64,000 nucleotides of DNA from Pseudomonas sp. ok272 (GTDB lineage Bacteria; Pseudomonadota; Gammaproteobacteria; Pseudomonadales; Pseudomonadaceae): the NCBI RefSeq assembly GCF_900109995.1, contig NZ_FOCB01000004.1, positions 62,001-126,000 on the forward strand. The letters run 5' to 3'. Shown piece after piece: positions 54,115 through 62,800 of this stretch (position 1 is its first letter; every line of letters begins with the position of its first letter). Made by a program: the position numbers and the translations under genes. The notes beneath the pieces are model-generated. The model searched no databases. It worked only from the letters and a program-made list of their open reading frames with translations, and was not told where the DNA came from.

Positions 54115-54918
54115 TTAGCGGGCAGCGCCGAGCTGGCCTGTTTCGTCGGAGAACACAATTTCAACCCGGCGATTCTGCGCGCGCCCCCGTTCGGAGGCAT
54201 TGGCTTCTACCGGGTACTCATCACCGTAGCCTTCAACCTGAATACGCTTTTCGTCGATCCCCAAATCAATCAGCATGTCTGCCACTGCTTGGGCGCGATC
54301 ACGGGACAACTGATGATTGTCTTGCTTGCCGCCGGTACTGTCGGTGTAGCCCTCGATCCGCACCACGCGCTTGGGGTTGAGCTGCAGGAACTGGACAATT
54401 TTCAGCACGGTACGATTCGCGGAGCTTTTGAGCTCTGCCTCGCCGGTATCGAACAACACGTCACCCAGCGTCATCACCAGTCCACGGTCGGTCTGGGTGG
54501 TGGCAAGGCTGATGATTTGCTCTTCCAGCCATTTACCCTGCTGCTGCACGCTCAACAGCTTGGCTTCGCGCAGAGCCAGCTGCAGGCGCTGGCGCTCCAA
54601 CTCCAACTTGGCCGCACGTTCTTCATTCAACGCTTTCTCGGTATGCTGACGGGCAATCTCACTGTAGCGCTGGCTCAGGTAGGCGTATTGCCGCACGTCG
54701 GCACCGCTGCCCCAGTAGGTAGACAAGCGATCGGCCCGCGCCAGGGACTCGCCGGCGCGGATCACGTCCTTGGGCGCAATGCGCAAGACATTCGAGTCTT
54801 CCTTGACCTTCTGGAAGTCGACGCTGGCTTGTTGCAGGGCCACTTCACTGCGCTGCCCCGCACAGCCGTACAAGCCCACCAGGAGCACGCTGCCCAATGT
54901 CACAAGCTTGAGGTTCAT
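54115..54918 (-). CDS. OmpA-family lipoprotein
   Basis: A 267-residue lipoprotein (lipobox LYGC, Cys about residue 19). An N-terminal helical part with a coiled coil (about 95-140) precedes an OmpA C-terminal peptidoglycan-binding domain (about 148-260): LFDTGEAELKSSANRTV, EGYTDSTGGKQDNHQLSRDRAQAV, GYGDEYPVEANASERGRAQNRRVEI. It should tether the outer membrane to peptidoglycan. Its ATG overlaps the stop of the DUF4398 gene (ATGA). Confidence 0.88.
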   Translation of the reverse strand: MNLKLVTLGSVLLVGLYGCAGQRSEVALQQASVDFQKVKEDSNVLRIAPKDVIRAGESLARADRLSTYWGSGADVRQYAYLSQRYSEIARQHTEKALNEERAAKLELERQRLQLALREAKLLSVQQQGKWLEEQIISLATTQTDRGLVMTLGDVLFDTGEAELKSSANRTVLKIVQFLQLNPKRVVRIEGYTDSTGGKQDNHQLSRDRAQAVADMLIDLGIDEKRIQVEGYGDEYPVEANASERGRAQNRRVEIVFSDETGQLGAAR

Positions 54919-55271
54919 TGTGCATCCCCCAACTGCTTGCGCAGGCGCGCAATTCGAGCGTTGAGCATGTTCAACTGCTCCTGGCTCTTGAAGGTCAGCA
55001 CCTTGGCTTCCGCCAGACGAGCATCCAGTTCGGCCTGCTCGGCGCGCATGCGTGCATTTTTGTACGACTGATCGGCCATATCGGCCTGGGCCCGTGTGTA
55101 TTTGTCTTCAGCCAGCTTCAGTTCCGGCACCTCTTCGGTGGTTGCGCCAACAGCAGCGGCCTGCTCCAGGGCCTGCCCGGTCAAGCGCATTTGTTCATTC
55201 GGCGCCGGATCGGCTGCACAACCCGCCAGAGCCATAACGGCCAGGGCAGCGAAAATAGGTCGAATAGTCAC
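54915..55271 (-). CDS. DUF4398 family lipoprotein
   Basis: A 118-residue lipoprotein (lipobox LAGC, Cys about residue 18). The mature part is helical with a long amphipathic coiled-coil (AEDKYTRAQADMADQSYKNARMRAEQAELDARLAEAK), typical of DUF4398. It is translationally coupled to the following OmpA-family gene, a pair seen widely in proteobacteria, and probably works with it at the cell envelope. Confidence 0.82.
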   Translation of the reverse strand: MTIRPIFAALAVMALAGCAADPAPNEQMRLTGQALEQAAAVGATTEEVPELKLAEDKYTRAQADMADQSYKNARMRAEQAELDARLAEAKVLTFKSQEQLNMLNARIARLRKQLGDAQ

Positions 55272-55280
55272 TAAAAATCC

Positions 55281-56105
55281 CTACTGATTTGGGGTGCTGA
55301 CGGGGTGCTTCAATTGTGCTTTCCAACGCTCCAGATTGCGCTGCAACACAGCCTCCGCCAGACCGGACGCGGGCAATTCTGTCATCTTTTTGGCCAACTG
55401 TCCGCGCAACCATGGATCGTTGCAGGCCGAGTTGTGGGAAATAGCCAGGAACAACCCCGGTTTATCGATGGGTTGTGCACTCGCCTGCACATCGCTGGCG
55501 ATGCTCAGTGTCTGGGTCATCGCCATACCGGCATACTGTGGAGCCAGTACGTACTCTACTTCCCCCAGGACCAACTTCTGAAAGGCCAAAGTCAGGTTGG
55601 CGGTGCTCACCAGCGTCAATTGCTTACGCACGACGCTCTCGAAGGCCTGGGTCAGGCGCGCCTTTTCCGACACGGCTCCCAAATGCCCGATCAAGTCTGC
55701 GGCTTCGCTGTAGGCCAGAGCCGAGTCGTTGCGGGTCCAAACCAGATAGTTGTTCTCTTCGAGCGGCGGATGGATATAGTCCAGTGACTCCAGTTGGTTG
55801 TTCGTCAGCGACGTGTCAGCCAGCATATCCATGCGCCCACTGCGTACCTCTTCCAGCGCCTGGGCGCGCTTACCGGCGTACAACAACTCGACCTTGAGCC
55901 CCAACTCCCCCGCCACATGCGTCAACAGGTCAGCGTTGGCCCCGATCAGGTGCGCGGGATCCTGTGGGTCCTGCCACAGATAAGGCGGCGCGTCCGGGCT
56001 GCCGGTGACGATCACGCGATCGCACTTGCCAGCCGCCAGGGCCAGCACCGGCAACATCGATAGCCCAAGAAGCAGCGGCACGCCGCTCAATCGACGCAAA
56101 TCCAT
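55281..56105 (-). CDS. Periplasmic solute-binding protein (SBP_bac_3)
   Basis: A 274-residue exported protein with a signal peptide (to about residue 25). The type 3 binding fold is seen in PDAPPYLWQDPQDPAHLIGANADLL and MDMLADTSLTNNQLESLDYIHPPL. The Arg that usually contacts the amino-acid carboxylate is not obvious. No ABC transporter genes are adjacent. It precedes the DUF4398/OmpA pair on the same strand by 9 bp, so it may be the first gene of a three-gene envelope operon. The ligand is unknown. Confidence 0.72.
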   Translation of the reverse strand: MDLRRLSGVPLLLGLSMLPVLALAAGKCDRVIVTGSPDAPPYLWQDPQDPAHLIGANADLLTHVAGELGLKVELLYAGKRAQALEEVRSGRMDMLADTSLTNNQLESLDYIHPPLEENNYLVWTRNDSALAYSEAADLIGHLGAVSEKARLTQAFESVVRKQLTLVSTANLTLAFQKLVLGEVEYVLAPQYAGMAMTQTLSIASDVQASAQPIDKPGLFLAISHNSACNDPWLRGQLAKKMTELPASGLAEAVLQRNLERWKAQLKHPVSTPNQ

Positions 56106-56144
56106 GGCTTCGCTCTCCCGTTTCAAATCGCACACGAAAAAAAA

Positions 56145-56162
56145 CCCGGCCAAAAGGCCGGG
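56145..56162 (-). terminator. etfA terminator
   Basis: A perfect 7-bp stem cccggcc / ggccggg with loop aaaa. On the minus strand it is followed by eight T, 25 bp after the etfA stop. Confidence 0.88.
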
Positions 56163-56186
56163 CTCTTTATAAGTGACGCCGCTGGA

Positions 56187-57116
56187 TTAGACCAGCTTCG
56201 TCAGCTCAGGAACAGCTTCGAACAGATCGGCTACCAGGCCATAATCGGCCACCTGGAAGATCGGCGCTTCTTCGTCCTTGTTGATCGCAACGATCACTTT
56301 GGAGTCTTTCATACCGGCCAAGTGCTGGATCGCGCCGGAGATACCGACGGCAATGTACAGCTGTGGTGCAACGATCTTGCCGGTCTGACCGACCTGCATG
56401 TCGTTGGGTACGAAACCTGCGTCGACCGCAGCGCGCGAAGCACCAACGGCAGCGCCCAGCTTGTCGGCCAGTTCGTACAGGTGCTTGAAGTTGTCGCCGT
56501 TCTGCATGCCACGGCCGCCGGAAACGACGATCTTGGCAGCGGTCAGTTCCGGACGATCGGACTTGGCCAGTTCTTCACCTACGAAGCTGGACAGACCTGC
56601 ATCGTGAGCAGCCGAGACCGCTTCAACGGCAGCCGAACCACCGTCTGCAGCAACCGGGTCAAAACCGGTGGCACGCACGGTGATTACTTTCACAGCGGCG
56701 TTCGACTGAACGGTCGCAATGGCGTTACCGGCGTAGATCGGGCGCTTGAAGGTGTCAGCGCTTTCGACCGAAATGATCTCGGAGATCTGGTCAACGTCCA
56801 GTGCTGCGGCAACGCGCGGCAGGATGTTTTTGCCGTTGGACGTCGCGGCAGCCAGGATGTGGCTGTAGCTCTTGCCCAGCTCAGCGACCAGTGGAGCAAC
56901 GTTTTCTGGCAGTTGGTGAGCGTAGGCAGCGTTGTCGGCTACCAGCACTTTGGCCACGCCAGCGATTTTCGCAGCGGCTTCAGCCACGGCACCAACGCCC
57001 ACACCTGCAACCAGTACGTGAACGTCGCCACCGATTTTCACGGCCGCGGCCACGGTGTTCAGCGTGGCCGGAGCCACTGCTTTGTTGTCGTGTTCAGCGA
57101 TTACCAAGATAGTCAT
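56187..57116 (-). CDS. etfA: Electron transfer flavoprotein alpha subunit
   Basis: A 309-residue subunit. The C-terminal FAD-binding signature is clear: [61 protein letters not shown]. It forms a heterodimer with EtfB and takes electrons from acyl-CoA dehydrogenases and related enzymes. The gene is 2 bp after etfB; a terminator follows. Confidence 0.95.
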   Translation of the reverse strand: MTILVIAEHDNKAVAPATLNTVAAAVKIGGDVHVLVAGVGVGAVAEAAAKIAGVAKVLVADNAAYAHQLPENVAPLVAELGKSYSHILAAATSNGKNILPRVAAALDVDQISEIISVESADTFKRPIYAGNAIATVQSNAAVKVITVRATGFDPVAADGGSAAVEAVSAAHDAGLSSFVGEELAKSDRPELTAAKIVVSGGRGMQNGDNFKHLYELADKLGAAVGASRAAVDAGFVPNDMQVGQTGKIVAPQLYIAVGISGAIQHLAGMKDSKVIVAINKDEEAPIFQVADYGLVADLFEAVPELTKLV

Positions 57117-57118
57117 GA

Positions 57119-57868
57119 TTAGATTACCTTCGCTTCGTTTTTCAGTTTCTCGACCAGTTCAGCCACCGACTTGACCTTGATACCCGCGCTGCGTGCCGCA
57201 GGCGCTTCGACTTTCAGGGTCTTGTTGGTGGAGGCGGTGGAAACGCCCAAAGCGTCAGGAGTCAGCACTTCAAGCGGCTTCTTCTTGGCTTTCATGATGT
57301 TTGGCAGGGACGCATAACGCGGCTCGTTCAAACGCAGGTCGGTGGTGACGATGGCCGGCAGCTTCAGGGAAACCGTCTGCGCGCCGCCGTCGATTTCGCG
57401 GGTCACGGCAACCGTGTCGCCAGCCACTTCTACTTTCGAGGCGAAAGTGCCCTGACCGTAGCCGCTCAATGCCGCGAGCATCTGGCCAGTCTGGTTGTTG
57501 TCGCTGTCGATGGCCTGCTTGCCAAGGATCACCAGCGAAGGCTGTTCCTTATCAACGACCGCTTTCAACAACTTGGCAACCGCCAGGGATGTCAGGTCTT
57601 CGGCGGATTCGACGAGGATGGCGCGATCGGCACCCAGAGCCAGCGCAGTGCGCAGTTGCTCTTGAGCGGTGGACGGACCGATGGAAACGACGACGATTTC
57701 AGTCGCAACACCTTTCTCTTTCAGGCGTACGGCTTCTTCCACTGCGATTTCGCAGAAAGGGTTCATCGACATCTTGACGTTAGCGAGATCGACGCCGGAG
57801 TTGTCCGCTTTGACGCGAACCTTGACGTTATAGTCGACCACTCGTTTGACAGCTACAAGAACCTTCAT
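57119..57868 (-). CDS. etfB: Electron transfer flavoprotein beta subunit
   Basis: A 249-residue subunit with [20 protein letters not shown] at the start, the AMP-binding region ([17 protein letters not shown]) and the recognition loop [18 protein letters not shown]. First gene of the etfBA operon. The ribosome-binding site is gagg. Upstream is a 166-bp inverted-repeat element that lies between the gene and the likely promoter. Confidence 0.95.
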   Translation of the reverse strand: MKVLVAVKRVVDYNVKVRVKADNSGVDLANVKMSMNPFCEIAVEEAVRLKEKGVATEIVVVSIGPSTAQEQLRTALALGADRAILVESAEDLTSLAVAKLLKAVVDKEQPSLVILGKQAIDSDNNQTGQMLAALSGYGQGTFASKVEVAGDTVAVTREIDGGAQTVSLKLPAIVTTDLRLNEPRYASLPNIMKAKKKPLEVLTPDALGVSTASTNKTLKVEAPAARSAGIKVKSVAELVEKLKNEAKVI

Positions 57869-57942
57869 GGATTCCTCGTTACTCTCCGGTGAAAAGAAAG
57901 TCGCCTAGGCGAACCTGGCGGTTGATGCTCAACGGCGCAAGG

Positions 57943-58108
57943 GCACCTCTAAAAACGCCGGCATGTGAATGGGTGACCCTGCTCACGAAGTTAACGACCG
58001 TTCATCAGTGGTGACTGGCCAGTCATTCGTTTTCGCGGCATGTAAACTTCGCACCGAACCATCGCTGCGCGTCACCTTGTACTGCCTTCGCCCTGTTTTT
58101 AGAGGTGC
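57943..58108. mobile_element. 166-bp MITE-like inverted-repeat element
   Basis: gcacctctaaaaac (57943-57956) is exactly repeated in reverse complement at 58095-58108. The interior has a 14-bp palindrome (tgactggccagtca) and no coding capacity. The structure is that of a small non-autonomous element; no second copy is seen in the window. Confidence 0.55.
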
Positions 58109-58153
58109 TCTTGAAGCCAACAGTCAGCCTACGGCGAGCGCAAAACCGCCCGT

Positions 58154-58182
58154 ATCTTGACCGGAACACCTATTCCGGTCAA
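58154..58182 (-). promoter_or_regulatory. Palindrome and possible etfBA promoter
   Basis: ttgaccggaa and ttccggtcaa form a perfect 10-bp inverted repeat with a 6-nt centre. Read on the minus strand, ttgacc (58177-58182) and caagat (58154-58159) are spaced 17 bp, so the repeat may overlap the etfBA promoter. Confidence 0.4.
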
Positions 58183-58242
58183 TACAGCAAAAGGGTGAGT
58201 TATGAGCCGCGCGTCTTTGATTTATCTGGCCCAGAGCAAATT

Positions 58243-58256
58243 CAAACAAACGTTTG
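58243..58256 (+). promoter_or_regulatory. PsrA-like operator
   Basis: caaac-N4-gtttg matches the described PsrA consensus (C/G)AAAC-N2-4-GTTT(G/C). It ends 2 bp before the -35 element of the ETF-QO promoter. PsrA is a fatty-acid-responsive TetR-type repressor of beta-oxidation genes in Pseudomonas. Confidence 0.55.
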
Positions 58257-58258
58257 TA

Positions 58259-58287
58259 TTGGACGCTGAGAGTGGTGTAGATATAAT
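58259..58287 (+). promoter_or_regulatory. Sigma-70 promoter of the ETF-QO gene
   Basis: -35 ttggac (58259-58264), 17-bp spacer, -10 tataat (58282-58287). The -10 is perfect and the -35 matches 4 to 5 of 6. Confidence 0.75.
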
Positions 58288-58413
58288 GCGCCACCCAGAG
58301 AGAGAAGGTTGCTATCGATTGTCCCCTGCCCGGCATTCCGGAGCAATTGATCGATGCGACATCAAACCTCCAATTAGAAAAAAAACTGTTGAGCCTTGAG
58401 TAGGAGATAGCCT

Positions 58414-60078
58414 GTGGAACGCGAATACATGGAATTCGACGTGGTCATCGTCGGTGCCGGCCCCGCTGGTCTTTCCGCCGCCTGCCGATTGAAGCAGAAG
58501 GCCGCCGAAGCGGGTAAGGAAATTAGCGTCTGCGTGGTCGAAAAAGGCTCCGAAGTCGGCGCTCACATCCTGTCCGGCGCGGTGTTCGAACCTCGCGCCC
58601 TGAACGAACTGTTCCCTGACTGGAAAGAACTCGGCGCGCCGCTGAACACACCTGTCACGCGCGATGACATCTTCGTCCTCAAGAACGCCGAGGGTGCTAT
58701 CAAGGTTCCCGACCTCTTTGTGCCCAAGACCATGCACAACGAAGGCAACTACATTATCTCCCTGGGCAACCTGTGCCGCTGGCTGGCCCAGCAAGCCGAG
58801 AACCTGGGTGTGGAAATCTACCCAGGTTTCGCCGCTCAAGAAGCCCTGTTCGACGAAAATGGCGTGGTTCGCGGGATCATCACCGGCGACCTGGGTGTCG
58901 ACCGTGAAGGTCATCCGAAAGAAGGCCTCTACACCCCAGGCATGGAGTTGCGCGGCAAGTACACGCTGTTCGCCGAAGGTTGCCGCGGCCACATCGGCAA
59001 GCAACTGATCAAGCGCTTCAACCTGGACAGCGAAGCCGACGCCCAGCACTACGGCATCGGCCTGAAGGAAATCTGGGAAATCGATCCAGCCAAGCATCAA
59101 CCAGGCCTGGTGGTGCACACCGCCGGTTGGCCGCTGGACATCATGGGCACCGAAAACACCGGCGGCTCGTTCCTCTATCACCTGGAAAACAACCAAGTGG
59201 TGGTCGGCCTGATCGTGGACCTGTCCTACAGCAACACTTACCTGTCGCCATTCGACGAGTTCCAACGCCTCAAGCACCATCCCGTGCTCAAACAGTACCT
59301 GGAAGGCGGCAAGCGCATCAGCTACGGCGCGCGCGCCATCTGCAAAGGCGGCTTGAACTCACTGCCGAAGATGGTATTCAAGGGCGGCGCACTGATCGGT
59401 TGCGACCTGGGCACCCTGAACTTCGCCAAGATCAAAGGCAGCCACACCGCCATGAAGTCCGGCATGCTGGCCGCTGACTCGGTAGCCGATGCCCTGTTCG
59501 CGGGCTCCGAAGGCGCGGACGAACTGACCAGCTACGTGGACGCATTCAAGTCCAGCTGGCTCTACGAAGAACTGTTCGCCAGCCGCAACTTCGGTCCGGC
59601 GATCCACAAATACGGCGCAATCATCGGCGGCGGTTTCAACTGGCTCGACCAGAACATCTTCGGCGGCAAACTGCCCTTCACCCTGCACGACACCAAGCCG
59701 GACTATGCCTGTCTCAAGCTGGCCGCCGACTGCAAGAAGATCGACTACCCGAAACCAGACGGCAAGCTCAGCTTCGACAAACTCAGCTCGGTATTCATCT
59801 CTGGCACCAACCATGAAGAAGAACAACCGTGCCACCTGAAGCTGGCTGACGCGAGCATCCCGATCAGCAAGAACCTGCCACTCTACGATGAGCCTGCCCA
59901 GCGCTACTGCCCGGCCGGCGTATATGAAGTGGTGACCAAGGAAGACGGCGAAAAACGCTTCCAGATCAACGCCCAGAACTGCGTGCACTGCAAGACCTGC
60001 GACATCAAGGACCCTTCGCAGAACATCACCTGGGTAACACCAGAAGGTTCTGGCGGCCCGACTTACCCGAACATGTAA
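58414..60078 (+). CDS. Electron transfer flavoprotein-ubiquinone oxidoreductase
   Basis: A 554-residue membrane-associated enzyme that passes electrons from reduced ETF to ubiquinone. The N-terminal FAD motif is VVIVGAGPAGLSAACRL. The C-terminal 4Fe-4S site has CPAGVYE and NCVHCKTCDIKDP. The end (GSGGPTYPNM) is that of ETF-QO. The start is GTG at 58414 with aggag upstream; an ATG five codons on is the alternative. Divergent from etfBA. Confidence 0.93.
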   Translation: MEREYMEFDVVIVGAGPAGLSAACRLKQKAAEAGKEISVCVVEKGSEVGAHILSGAVFEPRALNELFPDWKELGAPLNTPVTRDDIFVLKNAEGAIKVPDLFVPKTMHNEGNYIISLGNLCRWLAQQAENLGVEIYPGFAAQEALFDENGVVRGIITGDLGVDREGHPKEGLYTPGMELRGKYTLFAEGCRGHIGKQLIKRFNLDSEADAQHYGIGLKEIWEIDPAKHQPGLVVHTAGWPLDIMGTENTGGSFLYHLENNQVVVGLIVDLSYSNTYLSPFDEFQRLKHHPVLKQYLEGGKRISYGARAICKGGLNSLPKMVFKGGALIGCDLGTLNFAKIKGSHTAMKSGMLAADSVADALFAGSEGADELTSYVDAFKSSWLYEELFASRNFGPAIHKYGAIIGGGFNWLDQNIFGGKLPFTLHDTKPDYACLKLAADCKKIDYPKPDGKLSFDKLSSVFISGTNHEEEQPCHLKLADASIPISKNLPLYDEPAQRYCPAGVYEVVTKEDGEKRFQINAQNCVHCKTCDIKDPSQNITWVTPEGSGGPTYPNM

Positions 60079-60097
60079 GCCGAACGCCATAACGAAG

Positions 60098-60123
60098 AAG
60101 GCTCCCAAGCGGGAGCCTTTTTT
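60098..60123 (+). terminator. ETF-QO terminator
   Basis: aaggctccc (60098-60106) pairs with gggagcctt (60111-60119), loop aagc, then a T run. Confidence 0.9.
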
Positions 60124-60151
60124 GTTGCCCATCGATCAGCCATTCGGTGAG

Positions 60152-60631
60152 TCAACCCTCGGCAAACTCACGCAACACCGCCCCATCCATGCGATAGCGC
60201 ACCCACTCTTCTTGAGGCTGTGCCCCCAGGGACTCGTAGAACTCGATCGCCGGCTTGTTCCAGTCCAGCACACTCCACTCGAACCGGCCACAGTCGTTGG
60301 CGCAGGCGATCTTGGCCAGATGACGCAACAGTTGCTTGCCAGCCCCACCACCGCGCTGCGGCGGAGTGATGTATAGATCTTCCAGGTACAGACAGTTGCT
60401 ACCCAGCCAAGTCGAATAGCTGAAAAAAAACACCGCGAAGCCAATGGGCAAACCATCCCGCAGGCAAATCAAGCCATGGGCAGTAGCGCCTTCGCTGAAC
60501 AGGCTGCGTTCGATATCAGCGACACTGGCGATGACTTCGTGCCGGGCACGCTCGTAGTCGGCAAGCTCGGTGATAAATGCAAGGATTTGTGGCGCATCGC
60601 TGGGTATGGCCGGACGGATCTCGATCGACAT
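60152..60631 (-). CDS. GNAT family N-acetyltransferase
   Basis: A 159-residue acetyltransferase. The acetyl-CoA loop is YITPPQRGGGAGKQLL (motif A, Q/RxxGxG/A-like), and the C-terminal motif B is WNKPAIEFYESLGAQ. It resembles polyamine/diamine acetyltransferases of the SSAT type (LYLEDLYI), but the substrate is not fixed. The ATG at 60631 follows aggga. Confidence 0.8.
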   Translation of the reverse strand: MSIEIRPAIPSDAPQILAFITELADYERARHEVIASVADIERSLFSEGATAHGLICLRDGLPIGFAVFFFSYSTWLGSNCLYLEDLYITPPQRGGGAGKQLLRHLAKIACANDCGRFEWSVLDWNKPAIEFYESLGAQPQEEWVRYRMDGAVLREFAEG

Positions 60632-60990
60632 GGGCGTCCCTTGAGAATGATTAAAAACACATACTATGTCGGCGCTCAGCACGCGTCACAGGTCATGACA
60701 AAACTTTGTCCGAGAAACCCGTTACTCCGCCATCTGCTAACCCTGGAGCCGGCAACCGCAGAACATTCAAGCCATCAGCCTGTGGTATCTAGTGTCCTGT
60801 CTCGGAAATAAGCTGTTCCCTTTTGACGGCACCTGTCGCCGCCATGCTGCGTTGCCACTCCTCGCCATAGCCCTGCTATGACTCTTCGCGGCGCCTTGCC
60901 TGGCAGCAACAGATGCTCGTCAAAAAGGTAACGTATTTCCAAGACAGGACACTAGTCCCTTATGACACCGACCGGCCAAGGGATAACTCC
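60632..60990. other. Intergenic region dominated by MITE copy B
   Basis: 359 bp between divergent GNAT and MFS genes. The first 157 bp hold no recognisable signal; the next 167 bp are MITE copy B; the last 35 bp carry the ribosome-binding site of the MFS gene. Confidence 0.65.
60789..60955 (+). mobile_element. 167-bp MITE-like element, copy B
   Basis: Same ends (ctagtgtcctgtc ... gacaggacactag), same length and about 99% identity to copy A at 44937, in inverted orientation. The element ends 35 bp before the start codon of an MFS gene and so separates it from any older promoter. Confidence 0.88.
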
Positions 60991-62211
60991 ATGCCCAATC
61001 GCAACACCCCGGACACCGCGGTTTCCGGAAAACTGTTCGGCTTGTTCTGCCTCGCCAGCTATCTGCTGTCGCTGTCCTACGGCTCGACCTTTTTGCTCTC
61101 GCTGCTGATCAGCTCGCGCGGCGGCAATGAGCATGATGCCGGCAGCGTGATTTCAGCAGCGATGCTCAGCACCTTCGCCGCCGTCATCTTGTCTGGGCAC
61201 TTATCGGACCTGCTGGGCGCCGCACGCTCGATTGCGGTGTTCGGCGCCTTGCTGGTACTGGCCAGCCTGGGGTTTGCCCTGACACCCGGCTTTGGCAACG
61301 CCCTGCTGTTCTTCGGCCTGACGCTGGGCCTGGGCTGGGGTGTGTTTTATACGCTGGGGCCGATCATCGTGGCGATGCTGGTCGCACCGGCACAACGGGC
61401 CAAATATTTCGCGCTGCTGTCAGGCAGCATGATGACCGGCATCGGGTCCGGCCCCTTGCTGGGACGTGCCGCCAGCGCCCTGGACTATCCCGTGACCAGC
61501 GCGTTTTACCTAGCCGCCGCTGCCAGCCTGATCGGCGCGGTGCTGTTCTGGCGCCTGGGCATCGAACTCAAGCAACGCCCCAATCAACTGGGCTCGGCAG
61601 CTGTCTCGCGCATTTCCTGGGCGGCCGCAATCCGGGTGATGTCCTCCCGGGCGCTATTCCCCATCGTGATGGTGGGCCTGGCCGGATGTGTGTTTGGCGG
61701 GCTTTCGAGTTTTCAGACCAGCTATGCGGCATCCCGCTCCCTGGACTATTCACTGTTCTTTCTCGGTTTCATGAGCGCGGCGATTACCAGCCGCCTGTTG
61801 ATCGCCAGTTTTGTGGTCAAGCGCGATCCCTACTGGACGTCATGCCTGTTGTCGGGGCTGATCGTGGTGTCGATCCTGATGTTTCGGTATGTCGTCGACG
61901 ATTCATTCACCTACTTAATGGCGGCCGTGGTGCTAGGCGTCGGCTACGGGCTGACCTATTCGGTGATCAACGGCCTGGCCGCGAATGAAGCACCGCCAGG
62001 CAACACCTCGCAGGCCCTGCTGTTGTTCAGCCTGGGTTACTTCGTCGGGGTATTTGGCTTCCCGCTGCTGGCGGGCAAGATCATCGTCGACCAAGGGCTG
62101 CCAACATTGTTGCTGGTGGTATTGGCAGTGGCGCTATTGAACTGGTCGATCACCGTAGGGCGCCTGCTATGGCGCTGGATGAGCGCGACCAAGGTACTGC
62201 AAGAGGCGTAG
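60991..62211 (+). CDS. MFS transporter
   Basis: A 406-residue protein with about twelve spans. The motif A-like loop is GHLSDLLGAARSIAVFG. The GLGWGVFYTLGPIIVAMLV helix and the second-half motif (GYGLTYSVINGLAANEAPPGNTSQALLLF) place it with MFS sugar or drug carriers, but no closer. The start at 60991 follows aggga. The MITE directly upstream may now supply or block its promoter. Confidence 0.75.
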   Translation: MPNRNTPDTAVSGKLFGLFCLASYLLSLSYGSTFLLSLLISSRGGNEHDAGSVISAAMLSTFAAVILSGHLSDLLGAARSIAVFGALLVLASLGFALTPGFGNALLFFGLTLGLGWGVFYTLGPIIVAMLVAPAQRAKYFALLSGSMMTGIGSGPLLGRAASALDYPVTSAFYLAAAASLIGAVLFWRLGIELKQRPNQLGSAAVSRISWAAAIRVMSSRALFPIVMVGLAGCVFGGLSSFQTSYAASRSLDYSLFFLGFMSAAITSRLLIASFVVKRDPYWTSCLLSGLIVVSILMFRYVVDDSFTYLMAAVVLGVGYGLTYSVINGLAANEAPPGNTSQALLLFSLGYFVGVFGFPLLAGKIIVDQGLPTLLLVVLAVALLNWSITVGRLLWRWMSATKVLQEA

Positions 62212-62222
62212 GCCTGGACCCA

Positions 62223-62783
62223 TCAAGGTTCAAGCCCGATACGGAAAAATTCGCCACCACTCCACACGCCGAGCCAGCGCTGGCCGTCGATCTCACGGGT
62301 CACGGCCAGCTCGACCAACTGATAAAACACATTGCGGTGAATCAGCGCTTCCAGGTTAGTGCGCACATGCACGTAGGGCGACGGCTCTTGGGTCAGCGGA
62401 TCAATCACCACCCGCATCGGATGCTCGGGACCGGCCTCGGTGGTCTCCTCGACGTTGGTGGTAAAACGCAGCCGTTGCGCCTCGCCCTCCCCCTCAACCT
62501 CCAGGGTCACCGCCACAAACGGCGCGTCGTCGACCTTGATCCCCACTTTCTCCACCGGGGTAATCAGGAAGTAATCATCGCCGTCGCGGCGCATGATCGT
62601 CGAGAACAGCTTGACCATCGGCTTGCGCCCGATCGGCGTGCCCAGGTAGTACCAGGTGCCGTCGCGTGCGATGCGCATGTCGATATCACCGCAAAAATCC
62701 GGGTTCCACAGATGGACCGGCGGCAAGCCTTTGGACTTGGGGATTTGCCCCAGCAGATCGTTAGCTTTTTGCGGCCCACTCAT
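62223..62783 (-). CDS. DUF1285 family protein
   Basis: A 186-residue soluble protein with the DUF1285 pattern: PPVHLWNPDFCGDIDMRIARDGTW near the N-terminus and MRVVIDPLTQEPSPYVHVR in the middle. The fold is two small beta domains; the function is unknown. The gene is 17 bp downstream of the DUF4823 lipoprotein gene on the same strand, so a two-gene operon is likely. Confidence 0.85.
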   Translation of the reverse strand: MSGPQKANDLLGQIPKSKGLPPVHLWNPDFCGDIDMRIARDGTWYYLGTPIGRKPMVKLFSTIMRRDGDDYFLITPVEKVGIKVDDAPFVAVTLEVEGEGEAQRLRFTTNVEETTEAGPEHPMRVVIDPLTQEPSPYVHVRTNLEALIHRNVFYQLVELAVTREIDGQRWLGVWSGGEFFRIGLEP

Positions 62784-62800
62784 GTTGCTCTCCCGTTGAA

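Larger units (their letters stand above)
57869..58413. other. Divergent etfB / ETF-QO control region
   Basis: 545 bp without a supported gene. It contains the 166-bp inverted-repeat element (57943-58108), a perfect 10-bp palindrome (58157-58182), a PsrA-like box (58243-58256) and a strong promoter (58259-58287), then an untranslated leader of about 120 bases for the ETF-QO gene. Confidence 0.7.

Noticed and set aside
58202..58399. 65-aa reading frame starting with ATG between the etf genes
   Set aside because: It overlaps the PsrA-like box and the strong promoter, has a weak ribosome-binding site and no family-like sequence.
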